A stretch of 40,320 nucleotides of DNA from Nitrosomonadales bacterium. GTDB lineage: Bacteria; Pseudomonadota; Gammaproteobacteria; Burkholderiales; Gallionellaceae. Below are positions 9,596 to 19,859 of this stretch, piece by piece; within the stretch, counting starts at the first letter, position 1, and every line of letters begins with the position of its first letter. A program made the position numbers and the translations under genes. The notes beneath the pieces are model-generated. The model saw only the letters and a program-made list of their open reading frames with translations, had not been told where the DNA came from and ran no database searches. The DNA is taken from the NCBI GenBank assembly GCA_016721605.1, contig JADKHS010000018.1:1-40320 (forward strand), read 5' to 3'.

Positions 9596-11899
9596 ATGAC
9601 TCTACTGCACAAAGCGACAATCCTGATTGTAGATGACGAGCCCAAAAACAGGAGCTTGCTGGGAGCCATGCTTAAGCCGGAAGGCTACCGTACCATTACT
9701 GCTAGCAGCGGCGAAGAGGCATTGGCTACGGTAGCTGAAAATCCTCCAGACTTGATTCTGCTCGATGTCATGATGCCCGGGATAGATGGCTACCATGTAG
9801 CGACCCAGCTCAAGGCCAATTCCGCCACCCGCAACCTGCCCATTATTATGCTCTCCGCATTGGATGACCGCAGCTCCAAGCTGGCCGGACTGAGTGCCGG
9901 GGCAGAAGACTTTCTTACTAAGCCGATCGATCGTGCCGAGTTGTGGGTGCGCGTGCGCAATCTGTTACGGCTGAAAGAATACGGTGACTTCCTCGCCGAA
10001 CATAATCAGCTTCTCAAACAAGCTGTGCGCGGGCAAAGTGAAGAAATTATGGAGCGCAAACGCGCGGAGATTCAAATCAATCGACTCAACCGCCTCTACG
10101 CAATCTTGAGCGGCATCAATGCAGCCGTTGTTCGGATCCGGAACCGGCAAGAGTTATTTTCTGAAACTTGCCGTATTACAGTGGAGCACGGCCATTTCAA
10201 GCTGGCCTGGATAGGATCAGTGGACGCTCAGGGAGAGCTGACACCCATAGCCTGGTCAGGTTTTAACGAAGGATATCTTGATAAAATTACCTCATATATC
10301 AAGGACAACGGGACAAATTCATTATTGCTTGTAGCACAGGCATTACAGAAAAAAACACCTGTTGTCTGCAACAATTTTACTGCCAACCCCAAACTAACGC
10401 ACTGGCACATAGAAGCATTGCAGCGCGGCTACCGTTCCATGGGTATATTTCCCTTAATCGAGGATGATCAGCCAGTTGGCATATTCACTCTCTATGCGTC
10501 AGAGCAAAATTTTTTCGACATGGAAGAAATAAAATTACTTACTGAACTGACAGCAAATATTTCATATGCGTTGGAATATATCAAAAAGGAAGAAAAGCTC
10601 AATTATCTGGCCTATCACGACGTCCTGACTGGACTCCCCAGCCGTACCCTGTTACATGATCGGCTCATCCAAGCACTGACCAACTCACATCGCCACAAGG
10701 ATAAGTTAGGTGTTCTGTTCATTGATTTGGACAACTTCAAAAACGTAAATGACAGTTTGGGTCATCATGCCGGCGATATGTTGCTGAAACAGGTTGCCGC
10801 AATGCTTTCCGCCTGTATGCGAGAGGGCGATACTGTAGCGCGCTTGGGAGGGGATGAGTTCGTAGTAATTCTGGACAGTATGACATCAGAAAACGATGCC
10901 TGGATGGTATCGCAAAAAATCCTCAAATTTATGACTGAGCCACTCACTATTGAGGGCCACGAGCTACTCGTTACATGCAGTATCGGTATCGCGCTCTACC
11001 CCAAGGACGGCGAAGATGCCAAGACTCTGCTTCAGAGTGCCGATGGAGGACGCAACAATGCCCAGTTCTGCACCTCCGAAATGAATGCCAAGGCACTGGA
11101 GCGGCTAACGTTAGAAAATAGCCTGAGACAAGCAATTAATCGCCAGGAATTTCTGCTTCATTATCAACCGCGGGTAAATATGGTCAGCGGCGAAATCACC
11201 GGAATGGAAGCTTTGATACGTTGGCAACATCCTACCCAAGGTTTACTTTATCCAACCAAGTTCATCCCAGTGGCAGAGGAATCTGACCTGATAGTGCCGC
11301 TCGGGGAATGGGTGTTACGCACCGCCTGCAAGCAGAACAAGGCATGGCAGCTTGCCGGGCTCAAGCCAATATGTATTGCAGTCAACCTTTCAGCACGCCA
11401 GTTCAAACAGCAGGATCTGGCTGAAATTATTGCCCGTATTTTAAAAGAAACCGGTCTAGACCCCCGCTATCTCGAGCTGGAATTAACTGAGAGCATGGTC
11501 ATGCAGCACGTAGAAGCAGCCATAACCACGCTCACCCAAATCAAAGCAATCGGGGTAAAAGTATCGATTGACGATTTCGGTATCGGCTATTCAAGCCTGA
11601 ATTACCTTAAACATTTTCCAATAAGCTTCCTTAAAATAGACCAATCATTCGTATGTGACATCACCACCAACCGGGATGACGCAATCATCGCCAAGATTAT
11701 TATTTCCATGGCACATGATTTAGGGCTCAAAGTCATCGCGGAGGGGGTCGAAACCGAAGAACAGAAATCCTTCCTACACTTGCATTGTTGTGATGAAATG
11801 CAGGGCTACTTTTTCAGTACTCCCATTCCCGCCGAGGAATTAGAAATTCTGCTCAAGGAGGAGCGCTGCATGCCGACTACGAAACCTCGGCTGCTTTGA
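9596..11899 (+). CDS. response regulator with receiver, GAF, GGDEF and EAL domains (cyclic di-GMP turnover)
   Basis: The 767-residue cytosolic protein begins with a receiver domain (residues 5-125; ILIVDDEPKN and LLDVMMPGIDGY, acceptor Asp), then a linker and a GAF-like domain (about 155-325). A GGDEF domain follows (about 335-500; LAYHDVLTGLP, GGDEF at residues 418-422), then an EAL domain (about 510-760; EAL at 538-540, NLSARQF, ELTES, IDDFGIGYSS, AEGVETEEQ). The EAL catalytic residues appear complete, so cyclic di-GMP hydrolysis is likely. In the GGDEF domain the stretch after LLQSAD, normally about nine residues longer (AMYRAK type) before GRNN, is missing in frame at residue 484, so cyclase activity is doubtful. 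The upstream hybrid kinase is the probable partner. Confidence 0.9.
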   Translation: MTLLHKATILIVDDEPKNRSLLGAMLKPEGYRTITASSGEEALATVAENPPDLILLDVMMPGIDGYHVATQLKANSATRNLPIIMLSALDDRSSKLAGLSAGAEDFLTKPIDRAELWVRVRNLLRLKEYGDFLAEHNQLLKQAVRGQSEEIMERKRAEIQINRLNRLYAILSGINAAVVRIRNRQELFSETCRITVEHGHFKLAWIGSVDAQGELTPIAWSGFNEGYLDKITSYIKDNGTNSLLLVAQALQKKTPVVCNNFTANPKLTHWHIEALQRGYRSMGIFPLIEDDQPVGIFTLYASEQNFFDMEEIKLLTELTANISYALEYIKKEEKLNYLAYHDVLTGLPSRTLLHDRLIQALTNSHRHKDKLGVLFIDLDNFKNVNDSLGHHAGDMLLKQVAAMLSACMREGDTVARLGGDEFVVILDSMTSENDAWMVSQKILKFMTEPLTIEGHELLVTCSIGIALYPKDGEDAKTLLQSADGGRNNAQFCTSEMNAKALERLTLENSLRQAINRQEFLLHYQPRVNMVSGEITGMEALIRWQHPTQGLLYPTKFIPVAEESDLIVPLGEWVLRTACKQNKAWQLAGLKPICIAVNLSARQFKQQDLAEIIARILKETGLDPRYLELELTESMVMQHVEAAITTLTQIKAIGVKVSIDDFGIGYSSLNYLKHFPISFLKIDQSFVCDITTNRDDAIIAKIIISMAHDLGLKVIAEGVETEEQKSFLHLHCCDEMQGYFFSTPIPAEELEILLKEERCMPTTKPRLL

Positions 11900-12216
11900 G
11901 CGCAATTGCCTTCCCTCATGACGAAAAAACATCCTGACTTAGCTTATTCGTCCATGGTTTCGTGATGACTGTAATACTTTCAAGGTGGATAGTTTTACTG
12001 TCGTCTTTGATATATTGACTGGCCATTTAATTGATACAGTAAATTGCACTCAGCATGTACTGGGATGAATAATACTTGGCTTTGCGCAAGGTGAAATAAA
12101 TCCATTTCAATATAAAACATTAACGCGATATTTAATATTGATCTGCTACGATCCGTAGTTGAATCTACTTACTAGCAAACCATAACAAATCACCAATGAA
12201 AGGCTATTTTTAAGAT
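11900..12216 (+). other. intergenic region between the GGDEF/EAL gene and prlC
   Basis: This AT-rich 317-base stretch has no coding frame that I recognise and no clear terminator. It should hold the promoter of prlC, but no convincing -35/-10 pair stands out. Confidence 0.5.
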
Positions 12217-14277
12217 ATGAACCCATTACTCAATTTTTCCGGTTTACCGCGTTTTGAGGAAATCCGCTCCAAACACGTTGCGCCGGCGCTTGATCAACTG
12301 TTAGCTGAAAATCGTGAGCTATGCCAGCGACTATTGGCCGATGGTGCTGCCCCCACCTGGGACAATTTCATACAACCATTAGCCGATGCCAACGAGCGTT
12401 TGTCGCGATCATGGGGGCAGGTTTCGCACTTAAATGCAGTGATGAATTCGACTCCACTGCGCGAAGTATACAACGCCAATTTACCAAAAATTACACAGTA
12501 TTACGCCGAGCTGTCGCAAAATCTCGCTCTGTTTCAGAAGGTGAAGGCCATACACTCCAGCGCAGAATTTGCGACTTTGAGTGCGGCACGTCAGAAAATT
12601 ATTGAGAATCAACTGCGTGATTTTCGCCTCGGCGGGGCTGAATTACCGGAAGCGCAAAAGGCACGCTTTCTAGCCATTCAGGAGGAGCTTTCCACATTGT
12701 GCTCGCGTTTTTCCGATAATATTTTGGATGCCACTAACGCTTACACATGGCTGGTTGAAGACGAAGCAGAGTTATCCGGTATTCCAGCAGATGAGCGTCA
12801 GGTTGCTGCCGAAGCGGCGCACGAGGCAGGCAAACCGGGTTGGTTGTTTACCCTGAAAGCGCCTTCTTATGGCCCGATTATGCAATACGCAGATAACCGT
12901 GCGCTGCGCGAGCGTATGTACAAAGCAAGCAGCACTCGCGCCAGCGAGCTTTCGCCCAACGCTTCCACAGATGATCAATCCAAACCGGAATGGGATAACA
13001 CACCGCTGATGCAGCAGATTCTGAAACTGCGCAACGAAGAGGCACATCTGCTGGGTTTTTCCAATTTTGCAGAGCTTTCGCTAGCAACCAAGATGGCGAA
13101 CACGCCGCAACAGGTGCAAGATTTCTTGAATGAATTAGCGCAACGCGCCCGACCTTTCGCCGAACGAGACCTAACAGAGTTGCGTGAATTTGCACGCGTT
13201 CAACTCAACATAACGGATTTTCAGGCATGGGATGTCAGTTACGCCAGTGAACATCTACGCCAACAGCGCTATGCCTTTTCCGAACAGGAAGTGAAACAAT
13301 ATTTCCCGGAAGATAGAGTGCTGGATGGTATGTTCAAGTTGGTGGAAACGTTATACGGCCTAACCGTCCGCTCTGCACCGGCACCGCTGTGGCATTCAAC
13401 GGTTAGCTTTTACGATGTTCTGAACAGTGATGGCAGTTTAGTGGGTCAGTTTTATCTCGATTTATATGCACGCAGCAGCAAACGCGGCGGCGCGTGGATG
13501 GATGATGCCATCACGCGACGCCGTATTGCAGCCGGCATCCAAACACCCGTCGCCTACCTCAATTGCAATTTTGCTGCACCGGTAGGAGACCGACGCGCGC
13601 TCTTCACGCACGATGAAGTTATTACCCTGTTTCATGAATTCGGCCATGGCCTGCACCATTTGCTAACGCAAGTAGAAGATCTCGGTGTGTCCGGCATCAA
13701 CGATGTGTAATGGGATGGAGTAGGGTTGCCGAGCCAATTGATGGAAAACGTCTGCGGGGAGTGGAATGTACTGCAAGATTTAACGAGGCATGCAGATACA
13801 GGGCAAAAATTGCCGCGCGCCTTATTCGACAAAATGCAAGCGGCAAAAAACTTCCAGAATGGCTTGCAAACTTTACGCCAAATAGAATTTTCTTTATTTG
13901 ACATGCGGTTACATAGCGACTTCGACCCACAAGGTACGCAGACTATCCAACAGTTGCTGGACGAAGTACGTAGCAAAGTGGCGGTGCTTATTCCGCCCGC
14001 ATTCAATCGGTTTCCTAATAGCTTTTCGCACATTTTCGCTGGTGGCTATGCGGCTGGCTATTACAGCTACAAATGGGCAGAAGTATTATCCGCTGACGCA
14101 TATAGCCTGTTTGAAGAAAGTGGCATACTCAACTTGACGACCGGACTGCGTTTCCGCGAAGAAATACTCGCAATGGGGGGCAGCCGTGATGCGATGCAAT
14201 CCTTTGTGGCGTTTCGGGGCCGTGAACCGACAATTGATGCGCTATTGCGGCATAGCGGTTTGGTCACAGCAAACTAA
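12217..14277 (+). pseudogene. prlC: oligopeptidase A (M3 family), interrupted by an in-frame TAA
   Basis: Oligopeptidase A is a cytosolic zinc metallopeptidase that degrades short peptides, including cleaved signal peptides. The zinc motif HEFGH is at residues 473-477. A TAA at 13708-13710 (codon 498) stops translation where relatives read G-V-E-W-D, so a GAA codon seems changed to TAA. The same frame then continues to 14277 with the family sequence LPSQLMEN, the GGYAAGYYSYKWAEVLSADAY motif and a normal C-terminus, giving 686 residues in total, the usual size. The third zinc ligand precedes the stop or lies close to it, but the substrate-binding tyrosines lie after it, so a 497-residue product should be inactive. 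Unlike the other breaks, this is a base substitution. Flanking residues (LMENVCGEW) also differ from the usual FMENFCWEW. Confidence 0.88.
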
Positions 14278-14305
14278 ATTTGTGTTCAGTTTCTGGGAGG
14301 GCAAT

Positions 14306-14839
14306 ATGAAAAAATGTTTCGTGTGGGCCGGATTAATAGCATTAGCGTGCGGCAGTGCGCAAGCAGATGGGCTGTATCGTTGGGTGGATAAATCCGGCAA
14401 AGTACATTACGGCGATGCCCCGGCGGCAGATGCGGCAGCAGTTGAAAAAAAGAAATTTGGCGCTGCCCCAACAGTTGATGTGAACGACTTACCTTATGCA
14501 GCACGTCGTGCCAAACAAAACTTTCCCGTCACGCTCTATATAGCCGAGAATTGTGGCGATCCTTGCAAACAGGCACGCGAATTCCTTAATAAGCGTGGCA
14601 TTCCGTTTACCGAAAATAACCTGCGTACCAAAGAAGAGCTATCTACTTTCAAGCAGTTATCCGGTAGCGAAGGCGTACCGACACTCGCAGTAGGTAAAAC
14701 TTGGTTCAAGGGTTTTCAGGCGGAACAGTGGGGCGGTGGGCTTGATATAGCAGGTTATTCCCAAACGCCACCCCGTCAAACGCAACCACCTGCCAGCCCA
14801 TTAACAACCAAGCCTGAGAAAACTGCAACTCCACATTAG
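14306..14839 (+). CDS. exported DUF4124 / glutaredoxin-like protein
   Basis: The 177-residue protein starts at ATG 14306 behind a good ribosome binding site (GGGAGG at 14295-14300). A signal peptide occupies residues 1-20 (cleavage expected after AQA). A DUF4124 segment follows (LYRWVDKSGKVHYGDAP), then a thioredoxin-fold glutaredoxin domain (about 73-145) with the cysteine pair C83-G-D-P-C87 and the cis-proline motif GVPTL. The C-terminal tail is rich in Pro, Thr and Gln. Such proteins are found in the betaproteobacterial periplasm and may act on protein disulfides, but no substrate is known. It lies 28 bases after prlC and is convergent with the yggS-yggU operon. Confidence 0.85.
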   Translation: MKKCFVWAGLIALACGSAQADGLYRWVDKSGKVHYGDAPAADAAAVEKKKFGAAPTVDVNDLPYAARRAKQNFPVTLYIAENCGDPCKQAREFLNKRGIPFTENNLRTKEELSTFKQLSGSEGVPTLAVGKTWFKGFQAEQWGGGLDIAGYSQTPPRQTQPPASPLTTKPEKTATPH

Positions 14840-14896
14840 CAAAATCGACGGTGTCGTCGGGTCGGTTGCACTTCAGAGTTGAATCCGCCACCGTTT

Positions 14897-15205
14897 TTAT
14901 TTCATCTTGAACAAACTGGTCGTATTGAGCAAACTCTCCGGCTCCAATGTGCTGCTATTTACCAGCACTACTTTATGGCGTGACAATGACCCTTGCTTTA
15001 GCTCAACGTTGCGTAGTGGAACATTAAAGCTAGCGGCAATGAAGCGCAGCAGCGCTTCATTGGCACGCCCCTCAATGGGTGGTGCGGCTAGGCGAATCTT
15101 GAGTGCATCGCCATGCAAGCCGATCACCCCAGTACGTTTAGCACCCGGCTGAACGTGCAATACCAGGGTGATGACATCTCCTTCGCGGCGATACCACACG
15201 TTCAA
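14897..15205 (-). CDS. yggU: DUF167 family protein YggU
   Basis: The 102-residue protein belongs to the small conserved DUF167/YggU family. The motif VQPGAKRTGV and the segment AAPPIEGRANEALLRFIA are the family hallmarks. No enzymatic role is established. Its start overlaps the yggT stop by four bases, making it the last gene of the yggS-proC-yggT-yggU operon. The ORF continues a little past the typical family length, with a tail ending SLFKMK. Confidence 0.88.
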   Translation of the reverse strand: MNVWYRREGDVITLVLHVQPGAKRTGVIGLHGDALKIRLAAPPIEGRANEALLRFIAASFNVPLRNVELKQGSLSRHKVVLVNSSTLEPESLLNTTSLFKMK

Positions 15206-15765
15206 AACGGACTATTAACTAAACTTTCCAACCAACGCAGCGGCACGATGAGGATGAGTTGGCACACGATAAGTAGTAGTAGCAAGGTGAAATCTATATT
15301 GCCCAAGGGCGGGATACGTCGTTGCAGGGGCAGAAGAAAAGGCTGCGTCACTGCGTCCATCAAACCCGCCATCGGTGAATGGGGGTTAAACCACGATAAT
15401 AATGCCTGAATAAACAGTGCAGCCATGAGCAAATATAGGCTGAGCTTGAGTAGCTTGACCGCTGTCCACATAAGCAGTCCGAGCACGGGGAAATCAATAG
15501 GCAAACCTTGTAACCAGAGCGTGGCGGCGAGATAAATCGCTTCCGCCACAAAAGCCAACAGCAAGGTGGCGACATCAAAACCCCAAGCTGAAGGAATCAG
15601 CCGGCGCGCCCGCAGTACCAGAAAATTGGTAAGCGTCATAATCAATGCGCCCAGTGGGTTACGCATCGGTGCGCGTAACCATTGCAAGTGGAAGCGCAGT
15701 AGCAATATGACAGCAAACGGCTGCAACAAAGTGTCAAACAAAAATTGTAGTGCTTCACTCAGCAT
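15202..15765 (-). CDS. yggT: YggT family integral membrane protein
   Basis: The 187-residue protein has two copies of the YGGT unit, each with paired hydrophobic helices (LFDTLLQPFAVILLLRFHLQ near the start and LFIQALLSWFNPHSP later). It is a predicted inner-membrane protein; related proteins are linked to osmotic shock tolerance and, in some bacteria, to division or turgor. Start at 15765 (MLSEALQF) is chosen because it overlaps the proC end by seven bases and matches the family; an open frame extends further upstream without support. Confidence 0.87.
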   Translation of the reverse strand: MLSEALQFLFDTLLQPFAVILLLRFHLQWLRAPMRNPLGALIMTLTNFLVLRARRLIPSAWGFDVATLLLAFVAEAIYLAATLWLQGLPIDFPVLGLLMWTAVKLLKLSLYLLMAALFIQALLSWFNPHSPMAGLMDAVTQPFLLPLQRRIPPLGNIDFTLLLLLIVCQLILIVPLRWLESLVNSPF

Positions 15766-16574
15766 GGCGCATTTCCTAGTTCGTCTCCCATTTCCCTGGC
15801 GCGCTTGGCTGCGGCCTGCACCGCCGTAACAATATGTTGCTTGACCGAATTGGCTTCCATGCTGAGCAGGGCGCACTCGGTCGTACCATTTTTGGAAGTA
15901 ACGCGTGTTCGCAGCACGCTCACATCATCGCTACTGACATCGGCAAGTTTGACTGCACCGCTGAAAGTATTGATTGCCAAATGGCGTGCCGTTTCCGCAT
16001 CGAAGCCAAGTTCGCAGGCCGCCTGTTGCAGCGCCTCGATAAAATAAAATACATAGGCGGGGCCGCTGCCAGACACCGCAGTAACTGCATCCATCATTAC
16101 TTCATCTTTCAGCCATATCGTGCTGCCCACCGCACCGAGTATGGTTTGCGCTGTGTCGCACTGCACCTTACTTACCGCTGGTAGCGCATACAAGCCAGTA
16201 ATGCCGCTCTGAATTAAAGCAGGCGTATTTGGCATGGCGCGCACAATGTTTTGCGAACCCAGCCATTGCGCCAGATCAGCAGCGCGAATACCGGCTGCTA
16301 TCGAGATAAGCAATTGCCCAGTCAACAATGGAGCCAGGCTTATTGCGACCCCGTGCAACTGCTGCGGCTTAACCGCTAATACAATGACATCACTGCCCGC
16401 CACTCCCACTTCCAGTTCGGCTACCGCTTGCACCCCAAATTCGTCATATAACTTGGCATGGTGGCTGACATTGATTTCCACTACGCTTATCTGCGCGGCA
16501 ACAAAGTCCTGTTTAAGCAAGCCGCCAATGAGTGCGGTCGCCATGTTGCCGCCTCCGATAAAACAAACTTTCAT
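15759..16574 (-). CDS. proC: pyrroline-5-carboxylate reductase
   Basis: ProC reduces 1-pyrroline-5-carboxylate to L-proline with NAD(P)H, the last step of proline synthesis. The N-terminal dinucleotide-binding motif CFIGGGNMATALIGGL and the C-terminal family signature with AVSGSGPAYVF and VTSKNGTTE are complete. At 271 residues it has the usual length. The start at 16574 overlaps the yggS stop by four bases, and the end overlaps yggT by seven. Confidence 0.95.
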   Translation of the reverse strand: MKVCFIGGGNMATALIGGLLKQDFVAAQISVVEINVSHHAKLYDEFGVQAVAELEVGVAGSDVIVLAVKPQQLHGVAISLAPLLTGQLLISIAAGIRAADLAQWLGSQNIVRAMPNTPALIQSGITGLYALPAVSKVQCDTAQTILGAVGSTIWLKDEVMMDAVTAVSGSGPAYVFYFIEALQQAACELGFDAETARHLAINTFSGAVKLADVSSDDVSVLRTRVTSKNGTTECALLSMEANSVKQHIVTAVQAAAKRAREMGDELGNAPC

Positions 16575-17269
16575 TGATTTCCCCCATAGTTTCTTTCGCC
16601 AAAGATTGCCGTCCCGACGCGCACGATAGTCGCCCCTTCCAGTATTGCCGCACTGAAATCATGCGACATCCCCATCGATAAAGTATCCAGCGCCAATCCT
16701 TGCATGTTGATCTGCTGCATAAGCTCACGCAGTTTTAAAAATGGTATGCGTTGTGCTTCCAATCCTTCAACAGGTGCAGGAATAGCCATCAGCCCACGCA
16801 ACTTAAGTTGTGGCAAACTCGCCACAGCCTGCGCCAACTCCACTAATCCGCTAGGCGCTACGCCGCTTTTGCTGTCTTCTCCGCTCACATTAACCTGTAT
16901 ACATATATTTAGTGGCGGCAAACTGGCTGGCCGCTGCGCTGACAAACGCTCAGCGATTTTTAGCCTGTCAACGCTGTGTGCCCATGCGAAATGCGTTGCA
17001 ATGGCCCGTGTTTTATTACTCTGTACCGGCCCGATGAAATGCCACTCCAGCGGCAAATCACGTAGTAACTCAATTTTATCCAAGGCTTCCTGGATATAAC
17101 TTTCACCGAAAGCGCGTTGTCCGGCCTGGTACGCTTCGCGCACTGCAATAGCAGAAAAACCTTTGCTCACTGCCAACAGTTTAATACTTTCCTTACGCCG
17201 ATGAGCCATGCACACAGCCTGTGTAATAGCATGATTGACAACTTGCAAGTTGGAAGTAATCGCGGTCAT
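16571..17269 (-). CDS. yggS: YggS family pyridoxal phosphate homeostasis protein
   Basis: This 232-residue protein is a single-domain PLP-binding TIM-barrel protein of the YggS/PROSC family, thought to buffer PLP and to affect amino acid and keto acid balance. The PLP lysine lies in LLAVSKG (about residue 35); HFIGPVQSNK and SMGMSHDF are the other conserved blocks. It is the first gene of the operon yggS-proC-yggT-yggU and is divergent from pilT, the common order in beta- and gammaproteobacteria. The spacer to pilT (17270-17431) should hold both promoters. Confidence 0.94.
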   Translation of the reverse strand: MTAITSNLQVVNHAITQAVCMAHRRKESIKLLAVSKGFSAIAVREAYQAGQRAFGESYIQEALDKIELLRDLPLEWHFIGPVQSNKTRAIATHFAWAHSVDRLKIAERLSAQRPASLPPLNICIQVNVSGEDSKSGVAPSGLVELAQAVASLPQLKLRGLMAIPAPVEGLEAQRIPFLKLRELMQQINMQGLALDTLSMGMSHDFSAAILEGATIVRVGTAIFGERNYGGNQ

Positions 17270-17431
17270 AATTAACCGGTCATCAAACTGAATGCTTCAT
17301 TAAATTTGTGTGATTGCACAGTATCTTGTCTGATAGACATTAATGTGAAGATGCGGTAAAGACGTCATTAGTCGCGCCCCTGGCTTATTTTCATGCGATA
17401 GTTCAGTTCTGCGAATTAACTAGGATTATAT

Positions 17432-18472
17432 ATGGACATTACCGAACTGCTTGCTTTTGGTGTCAAAAACAAGGCTTCCGATTTGCACCTGTCTGCTGGG
17501 TTACCACCGATGATTCGTGTGCATGGCGACATACGCAAGATCAACCTGCCGGCGATGCTGCACACGGAAGTGCACGCCATGGTGTATGACATCATGAATG
17601 ACGGGCAGCGCAAAATTTATGAAGAAAACAAAGAGATCGATTTTTCTTTTGAAATCCGGACTCGCACGTTTCCGCGTAAATGCCTTTGTCCATCAGCGCG
17701 GGGCGGGCGCGGTGATGCGTACCATTCCATCCAAAATATTGACCTTGGCAGACCTCAACGCTCCAAAAATTCTGGAGTCTATTGCCGATTATCCGCGCGG
17801 CATAGTGTTAGTGACTGGCCCAACGGGGTCAGGCAAGTCTACCACGTTGGCCGCAATGGTTAATCATCGCAACGAACATGAAATGGGGCACATCCTGACT
17901 GTGGAGGATCCGATTGAATTTGTGCATGAAAGTAAGAAGTGCTTAGTCAACCAGCGCGAAGTAGGCGCGCATACTCTTCATTTCAAAACGCTTTACGTAG
18001 CGCATTGCGCGAAGATCCAGACATTATCCTGGTAGGTGAAATGCGTGATTTGGAAACGATACGCCTGGCCATGTCTGCGGCTGAAACTGGTCATTTGGTG
18101 TTCGGAACATTACACACCAGCTCTGCGGCCAAAACTATCGACCGCATCATTGACGTTTTCCCCGCTGACGAAAAGGAAATGGTGCGCGCCATGCTGTCAG
18201 AATCACTGCGAGCAGTTATTTCCCAAACCTTGCTTAAAACCAAAGACGGTGCCGGACGTGTGGCAGCCCATGAAATTATGATTTGCACCCCGGCCATCCG
18301 TAATTTGATTCGCGAAGCCAAAGTGCCACAGATGTATTCCTCCATCCAGACTGGCGGTGCTCTTGGAATGCAGACACTAGACCAATGCCTGCAAGATCTG
18401 GTCAAACGCAACGTTGTATCATCTGCAGAAGCACGCACCAAGGCAGCTAACAAGGATACATTTGTCGGTTAA
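17432..18472 (+). pseudogene. pilT: type IV pilus retraction ATPase PilT, two frameshifts
   Basis: PilT is the hexameric cytoplasmic motor that depolymerises type IV pili for twitching motility. N-terminal MDITELLAFGVKNKASDLHL, Walker A GPTGSGKST, Walker B ILVGEMRD, the His box GHLVFGTLHTSSA and the PilT-specific AIRNLIRE motif are all present. The frame breaks at about 17655 (after FSFEI, before GLARFRVNAF) and at 17977-17978 (a T-run one short, before FQNALRSALREDPD). With one base added at each the protein is about 347 residues, the standard length. As the motor motifs are preserved, sequence error is more likely than decay, although the first break is not clearly in a base run. pilU follows 24 bases downstream. 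Confidence 0.9.
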
Positions 18473-18496
18473 TCAGCGGTTTATCTGGAGTTCATC

Positions 18497-19633
18497 ATGG
18501 AAAGAGATCAGGCTACCGAGCTAATGCACAACCTGTTACGGGGGATGATTACCCAGAAGGCATCTGACCTGTTTATTACAGCCGGATTCCCGCCCGCATT
18601 CAAGGTGGATGGCAAAATGACCCCCGTTTCACAGCAAGTGCTGACGCCGCAACACACCATGGAATTAGCGAACAGCATCATGAACGACCGCCAAGCCGCT
18701 GAATTTGAAGCTTCACACGAATGTAACTTTGCGATCAGTCCGGCTGGCATTGGCCGCTTCCGCGTTAATGTATTTATGCAACAGCAGCGTATAGGCATGG
18801 TGTTGCGCACCATCACCACCAAGATTCCCGATCTCACTCAAATGGGGATGCCAGAAGTACTAAAGGATGTGGCAATGACTAAACGCGGACTGGTCATTTT
18901 GGTTGGTGGCACTGGCAGCGGCAAGTCTACAACATTGGCAGCTATGCTTGGCTACCGTAACCAGAATTCTTACGGCCACATCATCACCATCGAAGATCCA
19001 GTTGAATTTGTGCATGAGCACATCAACTGCCTCGTCACTCACCGTGAGGTTGGTGTAGACACAAATTCCTGGCAAGTCGCATTGAAAAATACCTTGCGCC
19101 AAGCGCCGGATGTCATTTTCATCGGTGAGATACGCGACCATGAAACCATGGAATATGCTGTGACATTTGCCGAGACCGGCCACCTATGCATGGCTACCCT
19201 GCACGCCAACAGCGCGAATCAGGCTCTGGATCGCATCATCAACTTCTTCCCGGAAGAGCGCCGCGAGCAATTGTTGATGGATTTGTCCCTCAATATCAAG
19301 GCGCTTATTTCACAGCGCCTAATCCCGCGTGTAGATGGGGTAGGCCGTTCAGTGGCCATGGAAATCATGCTCAACTCACCGCTCATCTCTGATTTGATTT
19401 TCAAGGGTGAGGTGCTTGCAATCAAGGGAGTGATGTCCAAGTCACGCGAGCTTGGGATGCAAACCTTCGATCAAGCGTTGTTCGATCTGCACGAAGCCAA
19501 CCTGATCAGCTATGCAGAAGCGCTAAAAAATGCTGACTCAGTCAACGATCTACGCCTGCGTTTCAAGCTGGAAAGTCAAAGTTCCAAGGATATAGACATA
19601 ATGGCGGGACTGGATCACTTGCAGATGACTTAA
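18497..19633 (+). CDS. pilU: PilT-like ATPase PilU
   Basis: PilU is the PilT paralogue that aids retraction of type IV pili in a PilT-dependent way. The 378-residue protein has Walker A GGTGSGKSTT, Walker B IFIGEIRDHETM and His box GHLCMATLHANSA. It is longer than PilT through an extended C-terminal tail (LRLRFKLESQSSKDIDIMAGL), typical of PilU. The frame is intact, unlike pilT. The ribosome binding site region ATCTGGAG is at about 18483-18490. The spacing suggests a pilTU operon. Confidence 0.94.
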   Translation: MERDQATELMHNLLRGMITQKASDLFITAGFPPAFKVDGKMTPVSQQVLTPQHTMELANSIMNDRQAAEFEASHECNFAISPAGIGRFRVNVFMQQQRIGMVLRTITTKIPDLTQMGMPEVLKDVAMTKRGLVILVGGTGSGKSTTLAAMLGYRNQNSYGHIITIEDPVEFVHEHINCLVTHREVGVDTNSWQVALKNTLRQAPDVIFIGEIRDHETMEYAVTFAETGHLCMATLHANSANQALDRIINFFPEERREQLLMDLSLNIKALISQRLIPRVDGVGRSVAMEIMLNSPLISDLIFKGEVLAIKGVMSKSRELGMQTFDQALFDLHEANLISYAEALKNADSVNDLRLRFKLESQSSKDIDIMAGLDHLQMT

Positions 19634-19859
19634 CCAACCTGGGTTCCCAGAGATTTCAGATTATCAATGATTGGGAAGGTGTAATCCCGCATGAATCTCT
19701 TTACCGGAAACAGTTATAAAACAAGAATTAATTGCTGTGAGTACAAACCCACCAATGAGAGGCTGTATTTTCCCTACAATTTAATTTTGTGACATGGCTG
19801 AGGCATTACTGGCGGCTTATGCACCGATGATGTGATATGCGTAATTACACCCTAACAAA
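19634..19859. other. intergenic region between convergent pilU and phoU
   Basis: The genes converge here. A short CTGGG-TT-CCCAG inverted repeat just after pilU could be a weak terminator, but it has no following T-run. Nothing else is recognisable. Confidence 0.4.

Noticed and set aside
17270..17431. Possible sigma54 promoter (TGGC...GC) before pilT
   Set aside because: The spacing between GG and GC is eleven bases rather than ten, and the flanking consensus is poor.
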